In this document: positions 8,318 to 16,965 of the stretch, piece after piece
Layout of the letters: every line of letters starts with the position of its first letter
Numbering within the stretch: position 1 is the first letter of the stretch
Assembly (NCBI RefSeq): GCF_000269985.1
Contig: NC_016109.1
Span: forward strand, 6,971,001-7,035,000
Length of the DNA: 64,000 bases
From: Kitasatospora setae KM-6054
Lineage (GTDB): Bacteria > Actinomycetota > Actinomycetes > Streptomycetales > Streptomycetaceae
Direction of reading: 5' to 3'
Made by a program: the position numbers and the translations under genes
The notes under the pieces: generated by a model
What the model was told of the DNA's origin: nothing
The model's database searches: none
What the model saw: only the letters and a program-made list of their open reading frames with translations

Positions 8318-9199
8318 ATGAGCGACGACCACGTGTACCTCTCGCTGGCCGAGGCCGGTCAGGAGCCGGCCGGCGAGGCCCGCTGGGCGTACGGCACGGG
8401 GTTCACCGATCCGCTGCTCGGCGTGGACGCCGCGCCGCCGGCCGGGATCGACCCGGCCGACCTCGCCGCGTACTGCCTGATGCTGGGTGACGACGCGCTG
8501 GTGCTCTCCCAGCGGCTGATCCAGTGGGTCACCCGGGCACCGGAGTTGGAGGAGGAGGTGGCGCTCGCCAACCTCGGCCTCGACCTGCTCGGCCAGGCCC
8601 GCCGACTGCTCACCCGGGCCGGCCAGCTCGACGGCAGCGGCCGCGACGAGGACCAACTCGCCTACTGGCGCGAGGAGTCCGCGTACCGCAACGTGCGGCT
8701 GACCGAACTGGAGAACGGCGACTTCGCGCAGTGCGTGGTCCGGCTGCTGCTGTTCGCCACCGCCCGCGAGGTGCTGTACCGGCGGCTGGCCGACCACCCC
8801 GACCCGGTGCTGTCGGCCGTCGCGGCGCTCGGCGCCAAGGAGTTGGCGTACCACCGGGAGTACGCGGGCTCCTGGACGGTCCGGCTCGGCGACGGCACCG
8901 AGGAGTCGCACCGGCGGACCCGCGACGCGCTGGACGCCCTCTGGCCCTGGCTGGACGAGCTGTTCACCCCGCACGAGGTCGAACTCCGGCTCGGCGTCGA
9001 CCCGTCCGAGCTGCGCGAACCCGTACGCGCCGCGCTGGCAGCCGTGTTGGCGGAGGCCACGCTGCCCGTCCCCGACCTGCCCGGCCGGGCGTACGTGAAC
9101 GGGCGGGCCGGACGGCACGGCGTGCACACCGAGGCGATGGGCCCGCTGCTCGCCGAACTGCAGGTGCTGGCCCGGGCCCACCCGGGGGCGACGTGGTGA
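8318..9199 (+). CDS. paaC: Phenylacetyl-CoA epoxidase subunit PaaC
   Basis: A 293-residue ferritin-like but non-catalytic partner of PaaA. Typical segments are DLAAYCLMLGDDALVLSQRLIQWVTRAPELEEEVALANLGLDLLGQAR, where the GDDALVLSQRL and EEEVALANLGLDLLGQAR blocks define the family, and AALGAKELAYHREYAGSW. PaaC forms heterodimers with PaaA and shapes the substrate pocket. The ATG at 8318 follows a GGGAAGG ribosome site, with a 32-base gap after paaB, the only gap in the operon. It ends in a GTGA overlap with paaD. Normal family length. Confidence 0.95.
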   Translation: MSDDHVYLSLAEAGQEPAGEARWAYGTGFTDPLLGVDAAPPAGIDPADLAAYCLMLGDDALVLSQRLIQWVTRAPELEEEVALANLGLDLLGQARRLLTRAGQLDGSGRDEDQLAYWREESAYRNVRLTELENGDFAQCVVRLLLFATAREVLYRRLADHPDPVLSAVAALGAKELAYHREYAGSWTVRLGDGTEESHRRTRDALDALWPWLDELFTPHEVELRLGVDPSELREPVRAALAAVLAEATLPVPDLPGRAYVNGRAGRHGVHTEAMGPLLAELQVLARAHPGATW

Positions 9200-9687
9200 G
9201 CACCCGGCTGGAGCGGGCCCGGGAGGTCGCCGCCGCCGTGCCCGACCCCGAACTGCCCATGCTCACCCTGGCGGACCTCGGCGTGCTGGCCGGCGTCGAG
9301 GTCGGGGAGGCGGACGGCACGGTCACCGCCTGGCTGACCCCGACCTACTCCGGCTGCCCGGCGATCGCCGAGATGGCCGCCGACGTGGCCCGCCGGCTGC
9401 GCGGCGCCGGGTTCGACGAGGTCGAGGTGCGGCTGCGGATCGACCCGCCGTGGTCCAGCGACCGGATCAGCGCCGAGGGCCGCCGCAAGCTCGCCGCGGC
9501 CGGCATCGCCCCGCCCGCTCCCGGCGGGCTGCTGCGACTCGGCCCGACCAGGCGGCTGGTGGCCGCCTGCCCGCAGTGCGGCTCCCAGGACACCGAGGAG
9601 CTCTCCCGGTTCGGCTCCACCGCCTGCAAGTCGCTGTGGCGGTGCCGCAGTTGCCGCGAACCCTTCGACCGGATCAAGGAGATCTGA
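9196..9687 (+). CDS. paaD: Phenylacetyl-CoA oxygenase assembly protein PaaD
   Basis: A 163-residue protein of the MIP18/DUF59 type with a C-terminal zinc ribbon. The N-terminal part shows VPDPELPMLTLADLGVL and a Cys in TPTYSGCPAI, as in iron-sulfur cluster maturation proteins. The ribbon is CPQCGSQDTEELSRFGSTACKSLWRCRSC, with two CxxC knuckles. PaaD is thought to mature the di-iron oxygenase or the PaaE Fe-S centre rather than act in catalysis. The GTG overlaps the paaC stop, and its own stop overlaps paaE in TGATG, so the operon is tightly coupled. Confidence 0.95.
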   Translation: MSTRLERAREVAAAVPDPELPMLTLADLGVLAGVEVGEADGTVTAWLTPTYSGCPAIAEMAADVARRLRGAGFDEVEVRLRIDPPWSSDRISAEGRRKLAAAGIAPPAPGGLLRLGPTRRLVAACPQCGSQDTEELSRFGSTACKSLWRCRSCREPFDRIKEI

Positions 9688-10754
9688 TGGCCGTCCACCG
9701 CCCGCGGTTCCACCCGCTGCCGATCGGCGCCCTGGAACGGCTCTGCGAGGACGCCGTCGCCGTCACCTTCGACGTCCCCGCCGACCTGGCCGACGAGTTC
9801 GCCTTCCGCCCCGGCCAGAGCCTCACCCTGCGCCGGATCGTCGACGGCGCCGACGAGCGCCGCTCCTACTCGCTCTGCTCCCCGGTCGGCGGCCCGCTGC
9901 GGATCGCCGTCCGCGAGGTGCCCGGCGGACTGTTCTCGCACTGGCTGGTCAGCGAGGCGAAGACCGGCGAGAGCGTCGAAGTCCTGCCCCCCGCAGGCGC
10001 GTTCGCCGCCGACCCGGCCGAACCCGGCGAACACGTGCTGGTCGCGGCCGGCTCCGGCATCACCCCGATGCTCTCCATCGCCGCCTCCGTCCTGGCCGGC
10101 CACCCCGCCTCCAGGGTCACCCTGCTGTACGGCAACCGGCGCAGCGACACCGTGATGTTCGCCGACGAGCTCGCCGACCTCAAGGACCGCTACCTGGAAC
10201 GCTTCCAGCTCGTCCACGTGCTCTCCCGGGAGGGCCGCGACGCCGAACTCCTCAGCGGCCGGCTCGACCCCGACCGGGTCGCCGCGCTGCTCGGCGCCCT
10301 GGTCGACGCCCCCGCCGTCGACCACTGGTGGCTCTGCGGCCCGTACGGGATGGTCGTCGGGACGAAGCGGCTGCTCGCCGAACTCGGCGTCCCCGCCGGG
10401 CGGGTGCACCAGGAACTGTTCCACGCCGACGACGAGCGCCCCGAGGAGCGCCACCCCGAACCCGGGCCCGACGCCGCCGCCAGCGAGGTCACCCTCGTCC
10501 TCGACGGCCGGGCCAGCACCCTCGCGCTGCCCCGCGACCGCTCCATCCTGGACGGCGCCCAACGCGCCCGCCCCGACCTGCCGTTCGCCTGCAAGGGCGG
10601 CGTCTGCGGCACCTGCCGGGCCCTGGTGTGCGACGGCAAGGTCGAGATGCGGCGCAACTTCGCCCTGGAGGAGGCCGAGTTGGCGGCCGGCTACGTCCTC
10701 ACCTGCCAGGCCAGGCCGGTCTCCGACCGGGTCACCGTCGACTACGACCGGTAG
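9687..10754 (+). CDS. paaE: Phenylacetyl-CoA epoxidase reductase PaaE
   Basis: A 355-residue reductase that passes electrons from NAD(P)H to the PaaA di-iron centre. Domains in order: an FAD-binding barrel (FRPGQSLTLR and RRSYSLCS for FAD), a NAD(P)-binding domain (LVAAGSGITPMLSI), and a plant-type [2Fe-2S] ferredoxin domain at the C-terminus. The cluster ligands are C302, C307 and C310 in CKGGVCGTC and C340 in LTCQARP. The start overlaps the paaD stop. It is the last gene of the operon; only 19 bases separate its stop from a converging hydrolase gene, and no clear terminator is seen there. Confidence 0.95.
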   Translation: MAVHRPRFHPLPIGALERLCEDAVAVTFDVPADLADEFAFRPGQSLTLRRIVDGADERRSYSLCSPVGGPLRIAVREVPGGLFSHWLVSEAKTGESVEVLPPAGAFAADPAEPGEHVLVAAGSGITPMLSIAASVLAGHPASRVTLLYGNRRSDTVMFADELADLKDRYLERFQLVHVLSREGRDAELLSGRLDPDRVAALLGALVDAPAVDHWWLCGPYGMVVGTKRLLAELGVPAGRVHQELFHADDERPEERHPEPGPDAAASEVTLVLDGRASTLALPRDRSILDGAQRARPDLPFACKGGVCGTCRALVCDGKVEMRRNFALEEAELAAGYVLTCQARPVSDRVTVDYDR

Positions 10755-10773
10755 CGGCTCCCGACGGCGGGGT

Positions 10774-11460
10774 TCAACTCCGGGCGGCCGCCGCGTCGAT
10801 CAGGGCGGCGAGCTCGACGGGACGGGTGAACATCGGCCAGTGCCCGGAGTCCAGGTCGACGAACTCGATCCGCTCCATCCGGGACACCTCCGGCGCCGCG
10901 CCCCCCGCGATCCACCCCCGGACCTCCGCCACCGGGGCCTCGGCGCACAGCATCGTCACCGGCACCCCGAACCGCCGCTCGTCCGCCAGCCGGACCGGCG
11001 CCAGCGCGACGCCCGCCGGGACCGGCACCGCCGCCGCCTCGATCCGGGCCCGCCACGCCGCGTCCAGGTCCGCGCCGGTCGCCCCCGCGAAGGGCTCCCA
11101 GCCCGGGAACGGCACCACGCCGTCGCGCACCGGGAAGTGGCCCGCGTACGGGTTCCCGTCCGCCTCCGGGAAGCCGTCCACCAGCACCAGCCCCGCCACC
11201 CCGGCCGGCCGGGCGTCCACCGCCATCCACCCCAGCGAGCACGCCGCCGAGTGCGCCACCACCAGCGGCCGCCCGTCCGCCGCGTCGACCGCCGCCAGCA
11301 CCGCCGCGAGCTGCTCCGCCAGCACCGCCTCGGACCGGCCGTCGCCCTGCCCCGGCAGGGTCAGCGGCACCGGGCGGTGGCCGCGCCCGGCCAGGGCGGG
11401 GACGACGGCGTCCCAGGCGGTGCCGTCCAGCCAGAGGCCGCCGATCAACAGGACGTCCAT
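10774..11460 (-). CDS. Alpha/beta hydrolase
   Basis: A 228-residue alpha/beta-fold hydrolase. The oxyanion-hole strand is LLIGGLWLDGTAWD, the nucleophile elbow is VVAHSAACSLG (a Ser in the canonical G/A-H-S-x-x position), and the catalytic His lies in DLDSGHWPMF near the C-terminus. It has no signal peptide, so it is probably cytoplasmic. Similar proteins are annotated as esterase-like hydrolases; the substrate is not known. The gene is divergent from the WYL-domain regulator at 11600 with a 139-base shared upstream region, so that regulator probably controls it. Confidence 0.85.
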   Translation of the reverse strand: MDVLLIGGLWLDGTAWDAVVPALAGRGHRPVPLTLPGQGDGRSEAVLAEQLAAVLAAVDAADGRPLVVAHSAACSLGWMAVDARPAGVAGLVLVDGFPEADGNPYAGHFPVRDGVVPFPGWEPFAGATGADLDAAWRARIEAAAVPVPAGVALAPVRLADERRFGVPVTMLCAEAPVAEVRGWIAGGAAPEVSRMERIEFVDLDSGHWPMFTRPVELAALIDAAAARS

Positions 11461-11599
11461 GGTGAGGACCCCTTCTCTTCATCCGTTCGAGCAGGTCAGT
11501 GCCCATGCTAGGAGCGGTTCCGGACGATCGGCTTCCTGAATGCGGAGCGGGTTGCCGGGCCGCGCCGGGGCTGCGGGGACGGGCCCTAGGCTGGCCGCT

Positions 11600-12631
11600 G
11601 TGGCGAGTACAGGAAGCAGCCCCACCGCGCGGGCGCTGCGGGCGTTGGAGATCCTGCGGGACCGGCCCGGGACCACCTCGGAGCAGCTGGCCGAGCGGCT
11701 CGGGGTCACCGACCGGGCGGCGCGGCGGTACGTGGCGATCCTCCGGGAGGCCGGAGTGCCGGTCGACTCCGAGCGGGGGCCGTACGGCGGCTACCGGCTG
11801 GGACGGGGCGCCCGGCTGGCACCGGTCTCCTTCACCCAGGAGGAGGCGCTCGGCCTGGTGATGGCGGTGCTGGACGGCCGCCCCGCCGCGACCGACCCGG
11901 ACGACCTGGTCGGATCCGCGCTCGGCAAGGTCGTCCGGGCCCTGCCCGAGGCGATCGGACGGCAGGCGGCGGCCCTGCGCGCGCACGCCGCCGCCGCGCC
12001 CGACCCCTACCCCGCGCACCCCGACCCGGCGGTCGCCAGCACCCTGGTGGAGGCGATCGCGGCGCGCCGCCGCGCGGTGATCACCTACCGGCCCGGCGGA
12101 GGCGGAGGCGGAGGCGGAGGCGCAGGTGGGGGTGGTGACGGCGGCGGAGAGTGGCAGGCGGAGGTCGACCCGTGGGCGGTCGTGGTGCGCCGGGCCCGCT
12201 GGTACCTGCTCTGCCACTCGCACCGGGCCGACGCCGTCCGCACCTACCGGATCGACCGGGTCCGCGCCGCCGCCTACGGCACGACGCCGTTCACCATGCC
12301 GGAGGACCTCGACCCGGTCGCCGTCCTGGAACAACACCTCGGCAGCGGCTGGGCGTTCCGCACCCGGGTGCTGTTCGACGCACCCGTCGAGCGGGTCGCG
12401 CCCTGGGTCGGCCCGACCATGGGACGGCTCCGGGCGGACGGCGAGCGCTGCGTCCTGGAGGGCAGCACCCGCAACCCCGCGATGTACGCCGGCGAGTGGC
12501 TGGCGGCCGTCCCGTTCCCGTTCCGGATCCTGGAAGGCCCCGAACTCCGGTCGGCCGTCGCCGACCTGGCGAACCGCTTCGCCACTGCCGCCGCCGCTGC
12601 CGCCGTGGCGCCGCCCGACGCGCCGGGCTGA
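11600..12631 (+). CDS. WYL-domain helix-turn-helix transcriptional regulator
   Basis: A 343-residue regulator of the DeoR/HTH_11 plus WYL class. The N-terminal winged helix reads TSEQLAERLGVTDRAARRYVAILREAG and the wing is PYGGYRLGRGARL. The WYL domain follows (DPWAVVVRRARWYLLCHSHRADAVRTYRIDRV), and a WCX-type C-terminus is present. A glycine run of about 15 residues interrupts the first WYL strand (coded by GGAGGC repeats near 12100-12150), which is unusual. The GTG at 11600 looks leaderless: TAGGCT at 11587-11592 lies seven bases before it. WYL proteins bind small ligands or nucleic acid; the divergent hydrolase is the likely target. Confidence 0.88.
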   Translation: MASTGSSPTARALRALEILRDRPGTTSEQLAERLGVTDRAARRYVAILREAGVPVDSERGPYGGYRLGRGARLAPVSFTQEEALGLVMAVLDGRPAATDPDDLVGSALGKVVRALPEAIGRQAAALRAHAAAAPDPYPAHPDPAVASTLVEAIAARRRAVITYRPGGGGGGGGGAGGGGDGGGEWQAEVDPWAVVVRRARWYLLCHSHRADAVRTYRIDRVRAAAYGTTPFTMPEDLDPVAVLEQHLGSGWAFRTRVLFDAPVERVAPWVGPTMGRLRADGERCVLEGSTRNPAMYAGEWLAAVPFPFRILEGPELRSAVADLANRFATAAAAAAVAPPDAPG

Positions 12632-12661
12632 GCCGCAGGTCGGCGGGCTACGCTCGCGGTC

Positions 12662-14495
12662 ATGACGCAGAAGCAGCCGGAGCCGCAGAAGCAGCCGGAG
12701 CCGCAGCCGGAGCCGCAGCCGCAGCCGGAGCCGCAGGCGCGGTCGCGCGCCGAACTCGCGGCCTGGGTCGGCGAACTCGCCGCCGGCCGGGGCTGGGAGG
12801 GAGAGCGGGCCTGGCGGCCGATCCCGCTCTGCGGCCGCGCGCCCGAACTGGACTGGCTGGTAACGGCGTTGTTCCGGCTGCTGGACACCGCCACCGCCCC
12901 GCGCCGGGGCGCTGCTGGCGGCCCTGGCCGACCGGGCCGCCCTGCTCCGCCGCGACCACCCGACCGGCGACGCCCCCGGCATGCGGCCGTACGCCGCCGA
13001 GTGGCGGCGGACCGCCGCCCTGCTCGACGACGAACGGCCCGCGACCCGGAGCCAGGCCGCCCGCCTGCTCGCCGCCACCCGGCCCGGGCAGCCGGCGGCC
13101 ACCGCCGCGCTGAAGGCCCGGGCCGCGGTCGAACCCGCGCCGGAGACCCTGGCCCTGCTGCTCGCCGCCGTCGGCGCGCAGGGCCCGGGGGAGTCGGCCG
13201 CCGCCTGGCTGCGCCCCTGGCTGGACGATCCCCGGCCGCGGGTCCGGCTGGCCGCCGTGCTGGCTCTGCTGGAACTCCCGGGCCCGGACGAGGACGTCGA
13301 GGGGCTCGGCGAGTCGGCCGCGCGACTGGCCGAGCTGCCCGGCACCTGGGAGGCGAAGCCCCACCCGCCGGCCGGCCCGTTCGGCCGCGCGCTGCGCGAC
13401 CGACCCCGCGAGGCGGCCCGGTTCGTCACCGTGGCGACCGCTCGGCAGGACGCCGCGGTCGGGGTGGCCCTGGAGCAGCTGCGGCTCCGGCGCCACCCCG
13501 CCGAGGCGCACTGGCGGGTGCTGCTCGACGCCCGGCGGGACCGGTACGAGTGCCGCACGGTCCTGGCCGGCAGCGGCCGGGCCGCCGCCCCGTACGCCGA
13601 CGAACTGGCCCGCCTGCTGGAGGACGGGGAGCGCGGGTCGTGGCTCCGGCAGGGCGCCCTGCTGGCGCTGGTCCGGCTCGGCGACCGGCGCGCGCTGCCG
13701 CACTACCGGGACGCGATCGACGCGTACTGGATGCGCTCCGACGCACTCCCGCCGGACTGGGCACCGGAGTTGCTCCCCACCGTGCGCCCCGTCCTGGAGC
13801 GGGCGGAGCACCACCGGCCGGACGAGGTGCCAGGGCTGGACGAGGCGCTGCGGGTGGCCCGCGGCTGGGGCCCGGCCGCCGCGGCCGCCGTCCCGGAACT
13901 CACCGCACTGCTGGGCGCCCCCGGCCTGACCGCCCGGGCGGCGGCCGAGGCGCTCGGCGAGATCGGCCCGCAAGCAGCGACTGCCGCAAGGCAGTTGGCC
14001 CGGCTCGCGACCGAACACCGCTGGCACGGCGCCCAGACCGCCGCCCGGGCGCACTGGCGGGCCACCGGCGACCCGGACCTCGCCCTGCGGGTCGTCGGCA
14101 CCGCCGCCCGGGCCGGCCTCGGCCACCCCGTCCACCGCTACCTCGCCGAACTCGGCCCACTGGCCGCCGAATTCGCCGAACCCGTCCGTCAACTGCTCGA
14201 CGCTCCGGGCGAGTTCAGCCGGATCGGCGCGGCCGAAGCCTGGTGGCGGATCACCGGCGACCCGGCCCCCGTCCTGCCCGTGCTGCTCCGCCAACTCCCC
14301 GGCCCGGCACGGGCGCAGGACGGCGAACCCGCCCTGCGGGCGGTCCGGCTGCTCGGCGAGATCGGCACCCCCGCCGCCCCGGCCGCGCCCCCGCTGCGGG
14401 CCCTGCTCGCCGCCGGCCTGCGCCACGGCGCGACCATCGCCCTCGACGAGGAACTGTGCGCGGCGGCCCGGACGTCCCTGGAGCGGATCGGCTGA
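12662..14495 (+). CDS. HEAT-repeat protein, apparently frameshifted
   Basis: Two consecutive frames make one protein. The first (from ATG 12662) begins with a 25-residue QPEP repeat and a conserved-looking region ending LFRLLDTATAP. The second (open from about 12903 to 14495) continues GALLAALADRAALLRRDHP and then a long run of HEAT-like helices (for example ALGEIGPQAATAARQLARLA). Removing one G from the run at 12906-12909 joins both into about 610 residues. The ATG at 12981 has no ribosome site and begins inside the coding stretch, so it is a poor real start. TACGCT at 12649-12654 suggests a leaderless start at 12662. HEAT arrays usually scaffold protein contacts; no specific role is evident. 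Either a sequencing error or a real inactivating change. Confidence 0.7.
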
Positions 14496-14544
14496 ACCTG
14501 AAAGGGAGTTCGGGCGTGCTTCGGCGTCGCCGGCAGGGCGGGGG

Positions 14545-15657
14545 TCAGACCGCGGCGGGCTGGGTCGGGACCCCCAGGAGGCGGACCACCTCGTTGACGG
14601 CCGCGCGGCCCGCGCGGTTGGCGCCGACGGTGGAGGCGGACGGGCCGTAGCCGAGCAGGTGGATCCGCGGGTCGTCGGCGACCCGGGTGCCGTCCATCCG
14701 GATGCCGCCGCCCGCGGTGCGCAGGCCGAGCGGGGCGAGGTGGGTGAGCTCGGGGCGGAAGCCGGTCGCCCAGACGATCGCGTCGACGGGCAACTCCTCG
14801 TCGCCCCAGGCGACTCCGTGCTCGGTGAGGCGGTCGAACATCGGGCGGCGGTTCAGCACGCCGAGCTCCTCGGCGCGCCGGTAGGCGACGCTCGGGCCCA
14901 GGCCGGTCACCGAGACGACGCTGCGCACCGGCAGGCCGGCCCGCACCCGCTCGTCCACCCTGGCGACCACCTCGCGGCCGAACTCCTCGGTGAACGGCCC
15001 CTGGTGGACCACCGGCGGGGTGCGGGTCACCCACACCGTCTCGGCGACGGCGCCGAGCTCGGAGAGCACCTGCACGGCCGAGGCGCCGCCGCCGACCACC
15101 ACCACCCGCTGCCCGGCGAACCCGGCCGGGCCCCGGTAGTCGGCGTAGTGCAGCTGCCGCCCGGCGAAGCTGCCCGGGTAGCGCGGGAGGAAGGGCCTGG
15201 TCCAGGTGCCGGTGGCGTTCAGCAGGGCGCGGGCGGCCCAGCGCCCGGCGTCGGTCTCGACCAGCAGCCGCCCGTCCGTCCCCTCGCGCACGGCCAGCAC
15301 CCGGACCGGCCGGACCACCGGCAGCGCGTGCCGCGCCTCGTACGCGGCGAAGTAGCCCGGGACGGCGACCCGGGCCTCGGTGGCCGGGTCGGTGGCGGGG
15401 AGCTCGAAGTCCGGCAGGTCGTGGAAGCCGTGCACGGTCGCCATGGTGAGCGAGGGCGAGCGGTGCGCCCAGGCGCCGCCCGGGGCGTCGTCCGCGTCGA
15501 GCACCACGAAGCCGGTGTACGGGGCGAAGCCGCGGCGGCGCAGGTGGTAGGCGGCGGACAGGCCGGCCTGGCCCGCGCCGATCACCAGCACGTCGACCTC
15601 GCGGGCCGGGCCCGCGGCGGCGGGGGCTTCCACGGTGCTTGCACGCTCAACAGTCAC
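14545..15657 (-). CDS. FAD/NAD(P)-binding flavin monooxygenase-like protein
   Basis: A 370-residue single-chain flavoprotein of the FMO/CzcO-like group. The N-terminal FAD fingerprint is VIGAGQAGLSAAYHL, a second Rossmann fingerprint VVVGGGASAVQVLSELG binds NAD(P)H, and the C-terminal ATGFRPELTHLAPLGL segment is typical of the family. It lacks the FxGxxxHxxxW fingerprint of true Baeyer-Villiger enzymes, although LLNATGTWTRPFLP and GRQLHYADY resemble FMO-like enzymes. Likely role: oxygenation or reduction of an unidentified small molecule in the cytoplasm. The start is a GTG without a clear ribosome site; a second in-frame GTG is eight codons in. Transcribed leftward after the ATP-grasp gene. 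Confidence 0.85.
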   Translation of the reverse strand: MTVERASTVEAPAAAGPAREVDVLVIGAGQAGLSAAYHLRRRGFAPYTGFVVLDADDAPGGAWAHRSPSLTMATVHGFHDLPDFELPATDPATEARVAVPGYFAAYEARHALPVVRPVRVLAVREGTDGRLLVETDAGRWAARALLNATGTWTRPFLPRYPGSFAGRQLHYADYRGPAGFAGQRVVVVGGGASAVQVLSELGAVAETVWVTRTPPVVHQGPFTEEFGREVVARVDERVRAGLPVRSVVSVTGLGPSVAYRRAEELGVLNRRPMFDRLTEHGVAWGDEELPVDAIVWATGFRPELTHLAPLGLRTAGGGIRMDGTRVADDPRIHLLGYGPSASTVGANRAGRAAVNEVVRLLGVPTQPAAV

Positions 15658-15754
15658 ACCGGTGAAACATCGGGGCGGGGCCGGCTGTTCCCCGCCGCCG
15701 GACGCGCTGGCGGGCGCGCTGGCGGGCGCGCCGCCGGGTGCGGTGCCGGACGCG

Positions 15755-16651
15755 TCACCGGCCTGCCACCGGGCGCGGCAGCAGCGCGCAGGCCGCGGCG
15801 GCCAGCCGGTCCGGGCCGTCCGGGCAGAGGTCGAGGAAGAGCCGGGGTTCGGTCAGCTCCAGCTCGATCAGCGCGGGCGTGCCGTCCGCCAGCCGGACCA
15901 GGTCGACCCGGGAGTACAGCAGCTCGCCCGGCTCCGCCGCCACCGCCAGCACCCGTTCGGCGAGCGCCAGTTGGTCGGCGGCCGGTTCGCGCGCGACGTC
16001 CGCGAAGCCGCCGCCCAGCATCGGCCCGCGGCGCACCGCGTGGCTGAACTCCCCGCCCAGGTACAGCAGCGAGGTCTCGCCCTCGTCCTCGACCATCGTC
16101 AGGTACGGCTGCACCATCGCCGTCCGCCCGGCCGCCGTCAGCGCGGCGACGTGCGCCAGCGCCTCGGCCCGGTCGGCGCTGCGGACGGTGTCGCGCGCGC
16201 CGGAGGAGACCGTCGGCTTGACCACCAGCTCCGGCCAGTCGGCCGCCGCGACGGCGTCCGGCGGATCGCCCGGGCCCACCCACAGCGTCGGCACCACCGG
16301 CAGCCCGGCGGCGGCCAGGCCGCGCAGGTACGCCTTGTCGGTGTTCCGCTCCAGCACCCGCGCCGGGTTGGCCAGCCGGGTCAGCGCGGAGACCCGGCGC
16401 GCCCAGGCCAGGAACTCCGGGCGGCACTGGACGTAGTCCCAGACGCTGCGCACCAGCACCAGGTCGTAGCCCGCCCAGTCGACCGCCGGATCGTTCCAGC
16501 ACACCGCCTCCGCGCTCACCCCGCGCCGGGCGAACGCCGCCAGCACCGGCATCGCCTCGACGTCCTCCACGCCGCGGCAGGTGGCGTACCCGACCCGGGC
16601 GGGACGGGGGACGGGCGGCTGCAGGGCGGTGCTCACGGTGGCTCCAGGCAT
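15755..16651 (-). CDS. ATP-grasp domain protein
   Basis: A 298-residue enzyme with an ATP-grasp fold of the RimK/glutathione-synthetase-like kind, which ligates a carboxylate to an amine or thiol through an acyl phosphate. The N-terminal domain includes VCWNDPAVDWAGYDLVLVRSVWDY; the ATP-grasp part shows ERNTDKAYLRGLAAAGLPVVPT, ELVVKPTVSSGARDT (Lys for ATP) and the metal-binding end ALIELELTEPRLFL. The usual Asn of the last metal site is replaced by Thr in LELTEP. The ATG at 16651 gives full length; a GTG five codons later is possible. Its upstream region holds an 11-copy pentanucleotide repeat. Substrate unknown. Confidence 0.82.
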   Translation of the reverse strand: MPGATVSTALQPPVPRPARVGYATCRGVEDVEAMPVLAAFARRGVSAEAVCWNDPAVDWAGYDLVLVRSVWDYVQCRPEFLAWARRVSALTRLANPARVLERNTDKAYLRGLAAAGLPVVPTLWVGPGDPPDAVAAADWPELVVKPTVSSGARDTVRSADRAEALAHVAALTAAGRTAMVQPYLTMVEDEGETSLLYLGGEFSHAVRRGPMLGGGFADVAREPAADQLALAERVLAVAAEPGELLYSRVDLVRLADGTPALIELELTEPRLFLDLCPDGPDRLAAAACALLPRPVAGR

Positions 16652-16701
16652 CGGATGGGTCCGGGGGAAGGGGACCCGGGCGGTGCGGGGTGGTGCGGTG
16701 T

Positions 16702-16756
16702 GGTGCGGTGCGGTGCGGTGCGGTGCGGTGCGGTGCGGTGCGGTGCGGTGCGGTGC
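16702..16756. repeat. Pentanucleotide microsatellite (GGTGC)11
   Basis: Eleven perfect GGTGC copies, preceded by imperfect ones from about 16683. It lies 50 bases upstream of the ATP-grasp start (minus strand) and about 210 bases before the MFS gene. The rest of this 314-base divergent gap holds a TTGACA hexamer on the minus strand (16782-16787) and a TAGGGT box at 16911-16916 on the plus strand. Confidence 0.9.
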
Positions 16757-16965
16757 GAGCCTCCAACGTGCCCCTGACCAGTGTCAATCCATTTGGCATA
16801 CGGTCTGACGAAATGATCGTTGCGGGGTCGGCCGGTGCCGGTGCGTGACCGCCCGCGAGCGCCCGCCCGCCCCGCGAACCCCGCCCGGCGGGGGCGCCCC
16901 GGCGGATGGTTAGGGTACGTGGAACTCCCGCCCGACCGTCCCGCACCGGAGCGCCGCACCCCCCC

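Noticed and set aside
12981..14495. Treating the HEAT gene as a complete protein from the ATG at 12981
   Set aside because: No ribosome site, and coding signal clearly continues upstream in the shifted frame back to 12662.
16683..16760. Frames through the pentanucleotide repeat that encode HRTAP repeats
   Set aside because: Any frame through a 5-base repeat gives a periodic peptide; there is no start, ribosome site or flanking coding signal.
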